A stretch of 64,000 nt of DNA from Bremia lactucae. Its lineage: Eukaryota; Oomycota; Peronosporomycetes; Peronosporales; Peronosporaceae. Location: assembly GCF_004359215.1 (NCBI RefSeq), contig NC_090612.1, positions 6,539,311-6,603,310 on the forward strand, in the 5' to 3' direction. How positions within the stretch are numbered: the first letter of the stretch is position 1; each line of letters opens with the position of its first letter. The translations under genes and the position numbers were made by a program. Of the stretch, positions 1-10,959 are shown in pieces. The notes beneath the pieces were generated by a model that saw only the letters and a list, made by a program, of their open reading frames with translations, did not search any database and was not told the origin of the DNA.

Positions 1-540
1 ATACAACTCGCTAAGAGTCGTATGTGCTGGGCATATGCGTGAACATCACGCTTGCCTTGCTTGAGTTTCAGAAGCTCTGAACGAGCTCTGAACTCAGCCC
101 TTGGTGGTTCAAACGTCTGTTTGAGCCGGGCTTTAAAAGCCTCTAGCGACCCAAAGACGTATGGGTCGCGCAACTTAAGGCCCAATGCCCAAGTTTTGGC
201 ACGACCTGCCAAATTCGGTTGAGCGAATGCGACTTGCATTTGCTCGTCGACGATGTGACGTGCCCTTGTGGCACCGTCCAACTCAACAAACCATCTCAAA
301 AGGGAGTCTTCTTCGACTCCCCTATGGAGGGCAGGGCACCTCTGTCCAAACCGGACAGCATGGCCAAGATGGCATCGTTTCCTACGGTCGATTTCATTCG
401 TTCGACCGCACTCCTTTCTATGTCACTTAGAAAGGAGTAGCTTCCACGCGAAACGTGATGCGTATTCCCACTATCATATAACATGTCCATGTTAGATGAA
501 GGAAATGTGGTCCTTGGACGGACTTCTAAGTGCTACCAGG
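1..540 (-). pseudogene. Gypsy family C gag fragment, runs off the left edge
   Basis: Minus-strand remnant of a Ty3/gypsy gag. It aligns by eye with the better preserved family C gag at 3240-4262, for example the segment around 130-220 that in the other copy reads as the capsid-like gag domain (KSWVLRLKLHDPF). The N-terminal gag end abuts the LTR at 541, and the primer binding site lies at about 529-540. No frame stays open across the region; the longest relevant piece is the 64-codon stretch 490-296. The rest of the element lies outside the window to the left. Confidence 0.7.
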
Positions 541-984
541 TGTAACAGGGCACTACGACTTGTACTGGTTCAGTACAAGTCCACTTCGCACTGCTTCAGT
601 TGCGAGTGGTGCCTTACGTCACTTCACGTACACTAGTACGTGCAGAGGAAGACCTCTCTTTTAAGACAACTAACTTGAAGAGGGTTAAATAAAAACTGTA
701 TTAATATAATTAAGTATCTCTTCTTTCTATCTGTTAATGCAAACTTAATTATAAACCAATACTAAACATGCAATTGAAATCTTATCTGTCTCTCTCTTTG
801 TTTACGTTTACCGCTGATTAGTCTGCGGGATAAATATATATAATGGCCTATACCTATTTATTGATAAGATTTCTGAACATTACTATATAAAGTAATGTTC
901 TCAAAAATATTATCTACCTTTTAGATAATATATTAATTAACAACCTTTAAGTGTTAATTTCATGTAACGATACACCCCGTTACA
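541..984 (-). repeat. Family C LTR (5' LTR of a leftward element)
   Basis: Complete LTR of 444 bp. On the plus strand it starts TGTAACAGGG and ends CACCCCGTTACA, giving TG...CA ends in the element (minus) sense. Next to its left end the minus strand reads CCTGGTAGCACTT, a primer binding site matching a tRNA 3' end of the form ...AGTGCTACCA. The interior is AT-rich. Orientation follows from the gag fragment to its left. Confidence 0.75.
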
Positions 985-1439
985 GCAGGGAATGCCCATA
1001 GTTGGTGTTAAAAGGTGTTGCTGCAGGGCTCATCTAGAGGGAACAAAGTTTTGTAATAGTGTTTCAATGTCATTTCAATGCATTACATGATTTTTTTTGA
1101 CATTGTCCATAAACGACTGTTGTGCTCAAGGCTGTGCGTTTGCTGATATTTATTGCTTTGACTGAGGTTTCGCTCCTGCTCATCACATGATTCTTCAAAC
1201 AGTAGACAGATATTAAGCGTGTCACCTGTTGACACCTGTGTCCGCCGCTTCAAGATAGCATGGACACCTGCGAAATGGTAAATAGCTATATTAGTTTCTT
1301 TGTGCTTGTTTTCGTAATAATTATTAGGGGTGAGTTACGTTTACCAAGACGCTCAGGTACTTATACCGGCACGCATTTTTATAACATCGCTTTTATTAAC
1401 GAGGACGCTGTATGGACAAGATTAACGCGTGGCTCGGAG
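985..1439. other. Unassigned 455 bp between two LTRs
   Basis: I see no recognisable coding segment, LTR or repeat here. An 88-codon open stretch begins at 1260, but two thirds of it runs into the neighbouring LTR and it has no family resemblance I can name. It may be old spacer DNA between two element insertions. Confidence 0.4.
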
Positions 1440-2073
1440 TGTAATGGGGCACATTTTCGGTTGTGGAACCGTTGTTGTGGTACATTTACTTTATGGGTAA
1501 AATACCCTTTGTTATATTTAAAATAGTCAAAATTAATCACTAAAATTCCATTTATTATGGGTAACATATATGGCAGCCGCCAGATGTAAATACGTATATC
1601 AATTTAGTTGGGGTAAAACTTTTAGACTTTCTTACTTAAATAAAGCTCAGTTCCCCTTGATCTTACAGCGTCAGTGCCTCATTGAGGCTTGCGCATTGAT
1701 CTTCGAGAGTAAGAAAGCTTTCTAAGGTATTTAGTCCAGGGCACTAGTTGCTTTTTGGTTCTACGAACCCCTGAATCCCTTGAACAAGAATTCGTTAAGC
1801 TCTACGAGCTTGTACAACTCACCGAGTTGTTGAACCTATTTGTCCCTGAGCACACACACTGCGTAAAACGTTATTGAAGACGTTTTACGCAGTGTATGTG
1901 CTCAGACGCCGAAGCGTTCGAGCTTCTCCACTTCGATATCTGTGGCCCCATGGAAGACGTTTTGATCGGGGGCAGCCACGACGACGTCGCTTTAAAGTCT
2001 CTCTATAAAACTAATTGACTATCTGAGTCTATAAGTCTCCCTGTGACTTAAGAAGCAAGGTAGCTCCGCTACA
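1440..2073 (+). repeat. Family A LTR enlarged by a mosaic insert
   Basis: Family A LTR in plus orientation, TGTAATGGGG... to ...CTCCGCTACA. The other full family A LTRs are 473-483 bp; this one is 634 bp because of about 160 bp of foreign sequence at roughly 1838-2000. The insert holds an inverted duplicate of a family A integrase fragment (arms 1846-1870 and 1881-1905), a copia-like stretch reading HFDICGPM (about 1930-1955) and a fragment like the family A chromodomain region (about 1978-1998). A primer binding site (TGGTAGCACTCGTAG) follows at 2076. Confidence 0.75.
1846..1905. repeat. Inverted repeat, 25-nt arms, 10-nt loop
   Basis: Arms 1846-1870 and 1881-1905 are complementary except for one base. 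Each arm resembles the family A integrase segment at about 45908-45930, so this is an inverted duplication of a transposon fragment, not a terminator. Confidence 0.85.
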
Positions 2074-2450
2074 CCTGGTAGCACTCGTAGTTTCTCTACG
2101 CCTGAGTCTTTTTGACTTATCCTCTTAGAGAATGGAGCACTTCCCTGAACTTTCGGGGGCGCGACGTGATGCTTTTGAAAAGCTTAAGACCTGTTTAGGC
2201 CGGATCATATCGATCACATTATATCTTAGGGCCCGGAGGTTCTGGAAGCCAGGATTGAAGCCTTTATACTATATTAGGCTTCCCTCATAGGGCAGGTCCA
2301 AGACCACTTGGCGGCATCTATGCCAACTAGGTACATCCTTGTACCTGACTCCGAGCCCAAGGCCGCCCTCTTATTGTCAACATCCATTCATTTAAGGGCA
2401 AAGAAGGAGAAAGTCTCCTTCTTTGGCTCAGGCAAACAAACATGGTTTAA
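2074..2450 (+). pseudogene. Gypsy family A gag, N-terminal fragment
   Basis: Downstream of the primer binding site the plus strand resembles the start of family A gag at 50343. An ATG lies at 2132 followed by a segment like EHFPELS, and broken frames further on match stretches such as MPTRYILVPDSEP (about 2320-2360). Frameshifts interrupt it. Homology stops near 2450, where a minus-strand family C protease fragment begins, so the rest of this element is lost. Function is inferred only from the match to the neighbouring copies. Confidence 0.65.
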
Positions 2451-2499
2451 CTTTCTTGGATATGGCTGCTAAGCAAGCATCCTTGTTTCGTACCACTCA

Positions 2500-3236
2500 G
2501 CGTATTCGAGTGATCGATCTTCGACGCTGCCTATGCTTGTGCACAGACGTCGGTATCTAACTCAACAGTGTGATGAGTTGTCACACTGAAGTATCGTGCA
2601 GTTGTGCAAACAACCGAACACAAATGAGGCTATCTTACTCACTCGTAGGACATTCACATGCTTGTGGACGCTCCAAGACGTTCGTCAGATGGGCATCTGA
2701 TGAACGAGAGTCAGGCATCGTCTCAGCTGGATGCTGCCAGTTTATGTATGATTCGTACTTCTGAGCCATGGTAATCCAAGGATGACATCAAATTTTTCAT
2801 CCAAATACACTACAATAAAAACATTATCGTACTGTTTACATTTTAACGTGTATCGGATACAAGCTACACGTTTCTTTACTATTTCAGATGCACCTGTTAC
2901 TCAGGCGCACTGTCATCCTCGTTAGAGGAATATCGCGCTCAATAAATTTGAGTCTGCGATCTTTTAGCGGTTGGCGTCGAATGAAATTGTTCGACACCTT
3001 ACAATCGACTAAAGGCTTAAGTCGCGATTTATTTGCTACAATAATTTCCAAAGTGACGAAAATAACACCACAACCTCGGGCAGTTACCCACAATGTTTGG
3101 GTGTGAGGAACTTTTGTTAAAAGGTCTGCAAATTCCCTTGACGGTTTTGGATCAGTAGGGCTCCGTCCATTTTTTTTGTCGATCCGCCTCGCCATTGCGA
3201 TTTTGTAATGGCGTAGATACCGCGTCTTCCGCTGTT
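2500..3236 (-). pseudogene. Gypsy family C protease region, decayed
   Basis: Minus-strand frames give a retropepsin-like segment: RLKPLVDCKVSNNFIRR near 3000, then, across breaks, KFDVILGLPWL near 2790-2760. In gypsy proteases the first motif is normally D-S/C-G-A-S. Here it reads D-C-K-V-S, so the Gly and Ala next to the catalytic Asp are replaced and the enzyme would not be expected to work. The piece follows the gag fragment of the same strand at 3239-4262 and ends abruptly against a plus-strand family A gag. Confidence 0.65.
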
Positions 3237-3238
3237 CC

Positions 3239-4262
3239 TCACGGAAGGTCGATCGTTTCGCTGTTTCTAGGCACTGGGCGAGGGGCACTACACTCATAGG
3301 CGTAGTGGCCTGTCTTTTGACAACGATTCCACTTTTGCAAACACGTGTAACTTGATGAACGAGGTTTCTTGCTCTCCACATACCAGAGGTCTATGGACTC
3401 TGGACCTCCATTTTCTTGTCGTCTCGGAGGACGCCAAGCGCCAAAGTGGACGAAAGCCTGTTTCAGGCTGAAGTCCTCTTGTTCCGCTACTGAGATCGCT
3501 TGGTCTAGCGTCTCTAGATCGAGCCGGAACAGGTGAGTCTTGACAGGACCGTCTGCAAGACCTTTAATAATAGAAGTCACTGCATTTCTTCATCTATTGG
3601 ATGAATCACGATACCACTTACGTATGTTGGGCATAAGCGTGAAAATCACACTTGCTTTGCTTCAAATCCAGGAGCTCGGCATGAGCCTTGTATCGACACG
3701 TGGCGTCTCAATGATTTGCCTAAGCCGGGTCTTAAAGACCTCATACGACCTAAACACAAATGGGTCGTGAAGCTTGAGCCGTAGGACCCAAGATTTGGCA
3801 CGTCCGGCTAAGTTGGACATGTTAAATTTTACTTTCATCGCATCGCCACTGTTGCGACGAGCTTCCACGCCGTCGTCTAATCCGATGAACCATCTTAAAA
3901 GAGAGTCGCCTTCGACTGCCTTAAACTTTGAGATTTCGATCTTCGAGCTTTCGGGTTGTCACGACTGCACCGGCTCGCAAGAATCATGCGAATGCTGCTG
4001 TCTCAACCGTTCCAGCTGTTAAGTACCCTGTTCTCTCAACCCATCTGTGTGTTGAGAGCCTGCTGGAGAAGCAACGTTACTTTTACTCGAGTTCATGTCG
4101 TATGAACTCGGCTTTAGCCGCATGTTGCTCATCTCCTTGTAGAGTGAACAACATGGCGGTGACGATTGGCTCGGCTACGGCCGAACTCATACGTTTCACC
4201 GCTCTTCATTCAAGTTCACTCAAATCAGTGAACCTTTCACGCTTTATCCAATATGTTCATGC
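3239..4262 (-). pseudogene. Gypsy family C gag with defective zinc knuckle
   Basis: Two minus-strand pieces form most of a gag. At 3868-3662 is a capsid-like domain (NLAGRAKSWVLRL, then FKTRLRQIIE). At 3580-3239 is the gag C-terminus with a zinc knuckle reading WNRCQKTGHYAYEC. The CCHC pattern requires Cys at the first position, where this copy has Trp, so zinc binding is probably lost. The gag N-terminal part lies up to 4262, beside a primer binding site and the LTR at 4312. A plus-strand copy of the same gag lies at 5176-5960. Confidence 0.75.
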
Positions 4263-4311
4263 TGGATGGAATGTGCGTAGGCCGTTGAACGGACTACAAA
4301 GTGCTACCAGG

Positions 4312-4684
4312 TATAACGGGCCCCCTTTTGCTAGTATTGATAACAGTGCTAGTCAACTTACATTGATTACAGTGCCTCGACTTTTTTAATAATACGACAT
4401 GCAGAGGAAGGTTCTAAGTAGCTAAAAAATCTTAGCTACTAACGGTTAATTCTAAGGCTTTAAAATAGAACATTAAGAAGCATTAGTACATAGGAACTTA
4501 AGTTATTTAATATAGATTTCCTAAACTAAGCCTTCGTTAGGATCGGCCTTCAGTTGCTAAACCACGCTTAGCAACTTAAGAATCTTTCTCTGCACGTCGT
4601 GTACGTGGATTACCTTTCCTAAAATACAACTACTGTAAGGTGGAGCTTGTACTGAAACAGCACAAGCGATAGGTGCGCCGTTAC
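4312..4684. repeat. Two family C LTR pieces joined tail to tail
   Basis: The left part (4312 to about 4480) is the gag-proximal end of the minus element's LTR, starting TATAACGGG on the plus strand. The right part (about 4490-4685) is the same LTR end on the opposite strand, ending GCGCCGTTACA. The motif TGCAGAGGAAGG near 4397 and its reverse complement near 4595 mark the symmetry. Neither piece includes a whole LTR. Confidence 0.6.
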
Positions 4685-4695
4685 AACAGCAAAAA

Positions 4696-5175
4696 TGTAA
4701 CAAGGTGCCCCCTTTCATTTAATATAATTTACTAAAGAGGAATAACAATTATTATTTTTATAAAATGAATTTAAATTAGAGGTACAAAATTATTATCTTT
4801 TATTAATTTTGACTTAATAATTCCAATATTACCAAATGTGGTAATATTAACGAAATAAGACATTAGTTCTAATAATTGGTTGATTAAAGTTTAAATCAAC
4901 CCTGCCCCAAGACACGATTAGGCTTCCAGGAAAGAGGTACATTGCATAGTTGGTTATTAATATATTAAAGCCAGTAGATAGAAGATCGTTATGAGAGAAC
5001 TTAATATATAGATCAGTTTTACCTTTTCACTATTCTAAAGCCTTTGAATTTACCCTTAGTAGCTAAGACCTCGATCCTGCCTCTGCACGTCTTGTACGTG
5101 AAGTAGTCGAGGCACCCACCTTCACGGTAATCATTGTTGGTCGGTTAGTATACTAGCAAAAGTAGCATTGTTACA
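4696..5175 (+). repeat. Family C LTR, plus orientation (5' LTR)
   Basis: A 480-bp LTR running TGTAACAAGG... to ...GCATTGTTACA. A primer binding site variant (CCTGGAAGCACTTCG) follows at 5176, then the plus-strand gag. It is separated from the LTR piece on its left by only 10 bp. Confidence 0.7.
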
Positions 5176-5960
5176 CCTGGAAGCACTTCGTCGTCCGCTC
5201 AACAGTCTACGCACGTTCCCTCCACCATTGATATGTTAGATGAGGAAGGAGAAAGCTTTTAAGCCCCTCGAGAAGGCTATCACGCAACGTGTGACAGGTT
5301 CACTCGTTTGAGTTACCTTGAATGGGCGATCGAACGCATGTGTTCGGTCGTTGATATGCTGCTCACTCTGAACACCGATGAACAACATGCGACCATAGCC
5401 GAATTCATACAACACGAACTGAACGGGGCCAAAGAAAAAGTAGCCTTGCTTCACCAGCAACGCTCTCAAAACGCAGAGGTGTTGAAAGTACAGAGTGCTC
5501 AACAGTTGGAACTGTTGAGACAGCAACATTAAAATGCTAATAGCGGGCTGACGCATTCGTGTCAACCGGAAAGCTTGAAGATCGAAATCTCAAAGTTTAA
5601 GGCAGTCGAAGGCGACTCCCATTTAAGACGGCTCATCGGATTAGACGACGGCGTGGAAGCTCGTCGCAACAGTGGCGATGCGATGCGATGAAAGTAAAAT
5701 TTAACATGTCCAACTTAGCCGGACGTGCCAAATCTTGGGTCCTACGGCTCAAGCTTCACGACTCATTTGTGTTTGGGTCAAATGAGGTCTTTAAGACCCG
5801 GCTTAGGCAAATCATTGAGACGCCACGTGTCGATACAAGGCTCATGCCGAGCTCCTGGATTTAAAGCAAAGCAAATGTGATTTTCACGCTTATGCCCAAC
5901 ATACACGATACCTTGTAAGTGGTATCGTAATTCATCCAATATATGAACAAATGCAGTGAC
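5176..5960 (+). pseudogene. Gypsy family C gag, plus-strand copy
   Basis: Reverse-orientation partner of the gag at 3239-4262. The stretch 5308-5532 is open for 74 codons and rich in Gln, Glu and Lys, likely a coiled coil (AIERMCSVVDMLL, then QLELLRQQH). The capsid-like domain follows out of frame at about 5640-5870. Similarity to the minus copy continues to CAGTGAC at about 5960, where the copia array begins, so the zinc knuckle and pol are missing. Confidence 0.7.
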
Positions 5961-6684
5961 TTAGCAGCCATAGCAGTCTCGCACCAGAAACACTTGTCCA
6001 ATTTTGCGTTGTGCAACATGCTGCGTCCAATGGTAACAATCGCTCGTATGGCCCGCTCAGCTGTCCTGTTGGTTTATGAGCGTACGGAACTGTGACCTCG
6101 ATACCCTCGTCCTCGTAGAGGAACTTGAATAAAGTAGTCGCAAATTCTCGAATCCCGTCATGCCGCACGAACTTGACCTACTTTCCAAATTGCGTTTGAA
6201 CCTTCAGTATGTACGTCTTGATAATGTCCTCGCTTCCGACTTGCGCAAGTAGTATCCCATCATGCATCCACTGGCCTCGTTCACAATAAGTAACAAGTAC
6301 TTGCTGCCTCCAAGAGATTCTTGCTCCCTTTGGGTGCAAAGCCAGTCCATCGACGAGGTCGGCCGTTGCCACCAATTGTTTTGAGCTTTTCCGTGAATGT
6401 TCATGCGAGCTCAGTAAAACACCACTAAAAGCGACCACTTCGGTTTATCTCCGAAACCGAGAGCAAATTTTGGTCATCTTCGGTACATACAGCGCGTTTT
6501 TTATTTTGATTTCGCGAACGGCACCGTTGGGTAGGAATACTTGCTCGACAATAGTCCGTCCCCATACCCATAATATTTGTCGTGTCACCATCAGCTACTG
6601 AAAGTTCGCCTTCTTGCTCGTCCAGTGTTGAAACTTGGACTTGTCGTAGCATATATGATGGGTGGCGCCACTGTCTATAGCCCG
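5960..6684 (-). pseudogene. Copia array, partial unit U0 (protease to integrase)
   Basis: Leftmost, truncated unit. From the junction at 6684 downward it holds the protease (VADGDTTNIMGMG), a pre-integrase stretch and integrase fragments 6438-6178 (KYLLLIVNEASGCMM) and 6168-5932 (RHDGIREFATTLFKFLYEDE, then YAHKPTGQ). It ends at the family C gag, before the integrase C-terminus. Frameshifts separate all parts. Confidence 0.7.
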
Positions 6685-8822
6685 CCTTGCAATCATCCAT
6701 GCTAAAATGCTTAAGAATGTCGTCGACGAATCGCCGTTGACTAATTGCTGCGCTGCCATCGTCATTGTTCACAAGCCGAATGCCCAACACAAATGCCAAC
6801 GTCGGTCATCTCGAAGTGTCTTTTCAAGTCGGTCTTCGCACGCGCAGTCAGCTCCGTCGAACTTCCAGTGACAAACACATCATCGACGTATACCAACAGT
6901 AGCAAGCAAGATATCCTTCGATAAAATTCATGTAAAAGCACGGGTCAAAGGCCGAGACTTGAAAACCAATCAAGCATAAAAACTCGGCAGAAGTATCATT
7001 CCACACACGCGAAGCTTGTTTTAGGCCATAAATTGCCTCGACCAGCTCAAGGCAATCAAAGTCTTGGTCGAGCTCAACCCCTTCTGGTGCGACACAGTAC
7101 ACAACTTCTTTCATGACTCCATAAAGAAAAGCTGTCACCACATCAAACTGATCAGCTGGCCAGCTTAAGTACTTAATCAGAGCAATTACCATGCGAACCG
7201 TCACATTCTTGACTACAGGCGAAAACATCTCCGTGTAGTCGATTCCTTATTATTTCTTGAATCCCTTTGCTACGAGTCGAGCCTTGTACTTCTCGATTGA
7301 GCTGTCGGCTTTACGCTTGATCTTTAGAACCCAATTCGTTCCGATAGCGTGTTGTCCTACCGGTAGCTTTGCAGCTCAAAATACACTACAAAGATGCATT
7401 TTATCTAATTCAGCTTGAATCGCCTTGCGCCAATGAAGCTGATCCGTCTACTTGTAGCATCTTCAAATGTGGCCGGATCCGACAAGTCCTTAGCTTCTAC
7501 CGCATTAGCACTTGCACGCCAAAATGCAGGAGAAGTCGAGTCACTGTTTCCATCTTCGGAAGCACCACCCACATTCTTGACCGAAAGTTGGTTCCTTTCG
7601 CACGCGTAATCGCCGCTTTATTTGACGTGATTCCGTTTCTTCGGGAGCACTCGCCTCTTCCAATCCAGCCTCTCGATGCTCCGGACTTGAAACTTTTAAC
7701 GATCGATTTGATTCATGCCCGAAGTTTGCGCTATCCGGTCAGCTTGAAATCCGTTGTGCATATTGAGTCGTTGTCGCTTACCTCAAGCATGTCAAAGTCG
7801 AGGATTGGTTCTTCAATGTCGTCAAAAATGCTGACTGTTAAATCGCCAAGACTTGTCTACATCTCGACTGATCTCCACTTTCTGAGCTTCAATGTCGTAG
7901 ATCCGATATGTCTTGGAGACTTTTTCATAGCCAACGAACACATGTTAACTCGATACTTGGGGTTCCACTTGAGCCGCTTTTCCTTCGAAGTCATTACGTA
8001 AGCTCGACGCCAAAGACTCGCATATGCTTGATACTTGGCTTGTACTTGTCCACAATCTTAAATGAAGTATTATTAGTCTTTCTGGTGACGGAAGTCGATT
8101 CTTGACGCATGAAGCAGTCTCGCACCAGAAACACTTGTCCAATTTTGCGTTGTGCAACATGCTGCGTCCAATGGTAACAATCGTTCGTATGGCCCGCTCA
8201 GCTGTCCTGTTGGTTTGTGAGCGTACGGAACTGTGACCTCGATACCCTCGTCCTCGTAGAGGAACTTGAATAAAGTAGTCGCAAATTCTCAAATCCCGTC
8301 ATGCCGCACGAACTTGACCTACTTTCCAAATTGCGTTTGAACCTTCAGTATGTTCGTCTTGATAATGTCCTCGCTTTCCGACTTGCGCAAGTAGTATCCC
8401 ATCATGCATCCACTGGCCTCGTTCACAATAAGTAACAAGTACTTGCTGCCTCCAAGAGATTCTTGCTCCCTTTGGGTGCAAAGCCAGTCCATCGACGAGG
8501 TCGGCCGTTGCCATCAATTGTTTTGAGCTTTTCCGTGAATGTTCATGCGAGCTCCGTAAAACACCACTAAAAGCGACCACTTCGGTTTATCTCCGGAACC
8601 GAGAGCAATTTTTGGTCATCTTCGGTACATACAGCGCGTTTTTGATTTGGATTTCGCGAATGTCACCGTTGGGTAGGACTACCTGCTCGACAATAGTCCC
8701 CATACCCATAATATTTGTCTTGTCACCATCAGCTACTGAAAGTTCGCCTTCTTGCTCGTCCAGTGTTGAAACTTGGACTTGTCGTAGCATATATGATGGG
8801 TAGCGCCACTGTCAATAGCCCG
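6685..8822 (-). pseudogene. Copia array unit U1
   Basis: One 2.14-kb unit, minus strand. Order: protease 8790-8587, pre-integrase/integrase 8580-7945 (TAERAIRTIVTIGRSML, carrying the Glu expected of the integrase active site), integrase-to-RT linker about 8001-7369, then RT 7228-6848 (FSPVVKNVTVRM, IYGLKQASRVW). The RT active site is YVDD (about 6890). RT stops after FVDDILKHFSMDDCKA at the junction, so the last part of RT and all of RNase H are absent. Several frameshifts, so no full product. Confidence 0.75.
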
Positions 8823-10959
8823 CCTTGCAATCATCCATGCTAAAACGCTTGAGAATGTCGTCGACGAATCTCCGTTGACTAATTGCTGCGCTGCCATCGT
8901 CATTGTTCACAAGCCGAAGCCCAACACAAATGCCAACGTCGGTCATCTCGAAGTGTCTTTTCAAGTCGGTCTTCGTACGCGCAGTCAGCTCCGTCGAACT
9001 TCCAGTGACTAACACATCACCAACGTATACCAACAGTAGCAAGCAAAATATCCTTCGATAAAATTCATGTAAAAGCACGGGTCAAAGGCCGAGACTTGAA
9101 AACCAATCAAGCATAAAAACTCGGCAGAAGTATCATTCCACACACGCGAAGCTTGTTTTAGGCCATAAATTGCCTCGACCAGCTCAAGGCAATCAAAGTC
9201 TTGGTCGAGCTCAACCTCTTCTGGTGCGACACAGTACACAACTTCTTTCAGAATTCCACCGAGAGAAGTAGTCACCACATCAAACTGATCAGCTGGCCAG
9301 CTTAAGTACTTAATCAGAGCAATTACCATGCGAACCGTCACATTCTTGACTACAGGCGAAAACATCTCCGTGTAGTCGATTCCTTATTATTTCTTGAATC
9401 CCTTTGCTACGAGTCGAGCCTTGTACTTCTCGATTGAGCTGTCGGCTTTACGCTTGATCTTTAGAACCCAATTCGTTCCGATAGCGTGTTGTCCTACCGG
9501 TAGCTTTGCAGCTCAAAATACACTACAAAGATGCATTTTATCTAATTCAGCTTGAATCGCCTTGCGCCAATGAAGCTGATCCGTCTACTTGTAGCATCTT
9601 CAAATGTGGCCGGATCCGACAAGTCCTTAGCTTCTACCGCATTAGCACTTGCACGCCAAAATGCAGGAGAAGTCGAGTCACTGTTTCCATCTTCGGAAGC
9701 ACCACCCACATTCTTGACCGAAAGTTGGTTCCTTTCGCACGCGTAATCGCCGCTTTATTTGACGTGATTCCGTTTCTTCGGGAGCACTCGCCTCTTCCAA
9801 TCCAGCCTCTCGATGCTCCGGACTTGAAACTTTTAACGATCGATTTGATTCATGCCCGAAGTTTGCGCTATCCGGTCAGCTTGAAATCCGTTGTGCATAT
9901 TGAGTCGTTGTCGCTTACCTCAAGCATGTCAAAGTCGAGGATTGGTTCTTCAATGTCGTCAGAAATGCTGACTGTTAAATCGCCAAGACTTGTCTACATC
10001 TCGACTGATCTCCACTTTCTGAGCTTCAATGTCGTAGATCCGATATGTCTTGGAGACTTTTTCATAGCCAACGAACACATGTTAACTCGAGACTTGGGGT
10101 TCCACTTGAGCCGCTTTTCCTTCGAAGTCATAACGTAAGCTCGACGCCAAATATGCTTGATACTTGGCTTGTACTTGTCCACAATCTTAAATGAAGTATT
10201 ATTAGTCTTTCTGGTGACGGAAGCCGATTCTTGACGCATGAAGCAGTCATAGCAGTCTCGCACCAGAAACACTTGTCCAATTTTGCGTTGTGCAACATGC
10301 TGCGTTCAATGGTAACAATCGTTCGTATGGCCCGCTCAGCTGTCCTGTTGGTTTTTGAGCGTACGGAACTGTGACCTCGATACCCTCGTCCTCGTAGAGG
10401 AACTTGAATAAAGTAGTCGCAAATTCTCGAATCCCGTCATGCCGCACGAACTTGACCTACTTTCCAAATTGCGTTTGAACCTTCAGTATGTACGTCTTGA
10501 TAATGTCCTCGCTTCCGACTTGCGCAAGTAGTATCCCATCATGCATCCACTGGCCTCGTTCACAATAAGTAACAAGTACTTGCTGCCTCCAAGAGATTCT
10601 TGCTCCCTTTGGGTGCAAAGCCAGTCCATCGACGAGGTCGGCCGTTGCCATCATTTGTTTTGAGCTTTTCCGTGAATGTTCATGCGAGCTCCGTAAAACA
10701 CCACTAAATGCGACCACTTCGGTTTATTTCCGGGACCGAGAGCAATTTTTGGTCATCTTCGGTACATACAGCGCGTTTTTTATTTTGATTTCGCGAATGT
10801 CACCGTTGGGTAGGACTACTTGCTCGACAATAGTCCCCATACCCATAATCGCTGTCTTGTCACCATCAGCTACTGAAAGTTCGCCTTCTTGCTCGTCCAG
10901 TGTTGAAACTTGGACTTGTCGTAGCATATATGATGGGTAGCGCCACTGTCAATAGCCCG
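8823..10959 (-). pseudogene. Copia array unit U2
   Basis: Same order as its neighbours: protease 10927-10724, integrase parts 10717-10247, linker about 10138-9506, RT 9365-8812. The RT active site reads YVGD (about 9010) in place of YVDD, which would abolish metal binding by the second Asp. Between 10141 and 10150 it lacks a few bases present in other units (the AAAGACTCGC stretch of the linker). Confidence 0.75.

Noticed and set aside
7369..8001. A 210-codon plus-strand reading frame repeated at 9506, 13789 and 17451 and shortened at 11644
   Set aside because: It is the antisense shadow of the copia integrase-RT linker. It repeats only because the array repeats, and its proline/serine-rich product has no family features.
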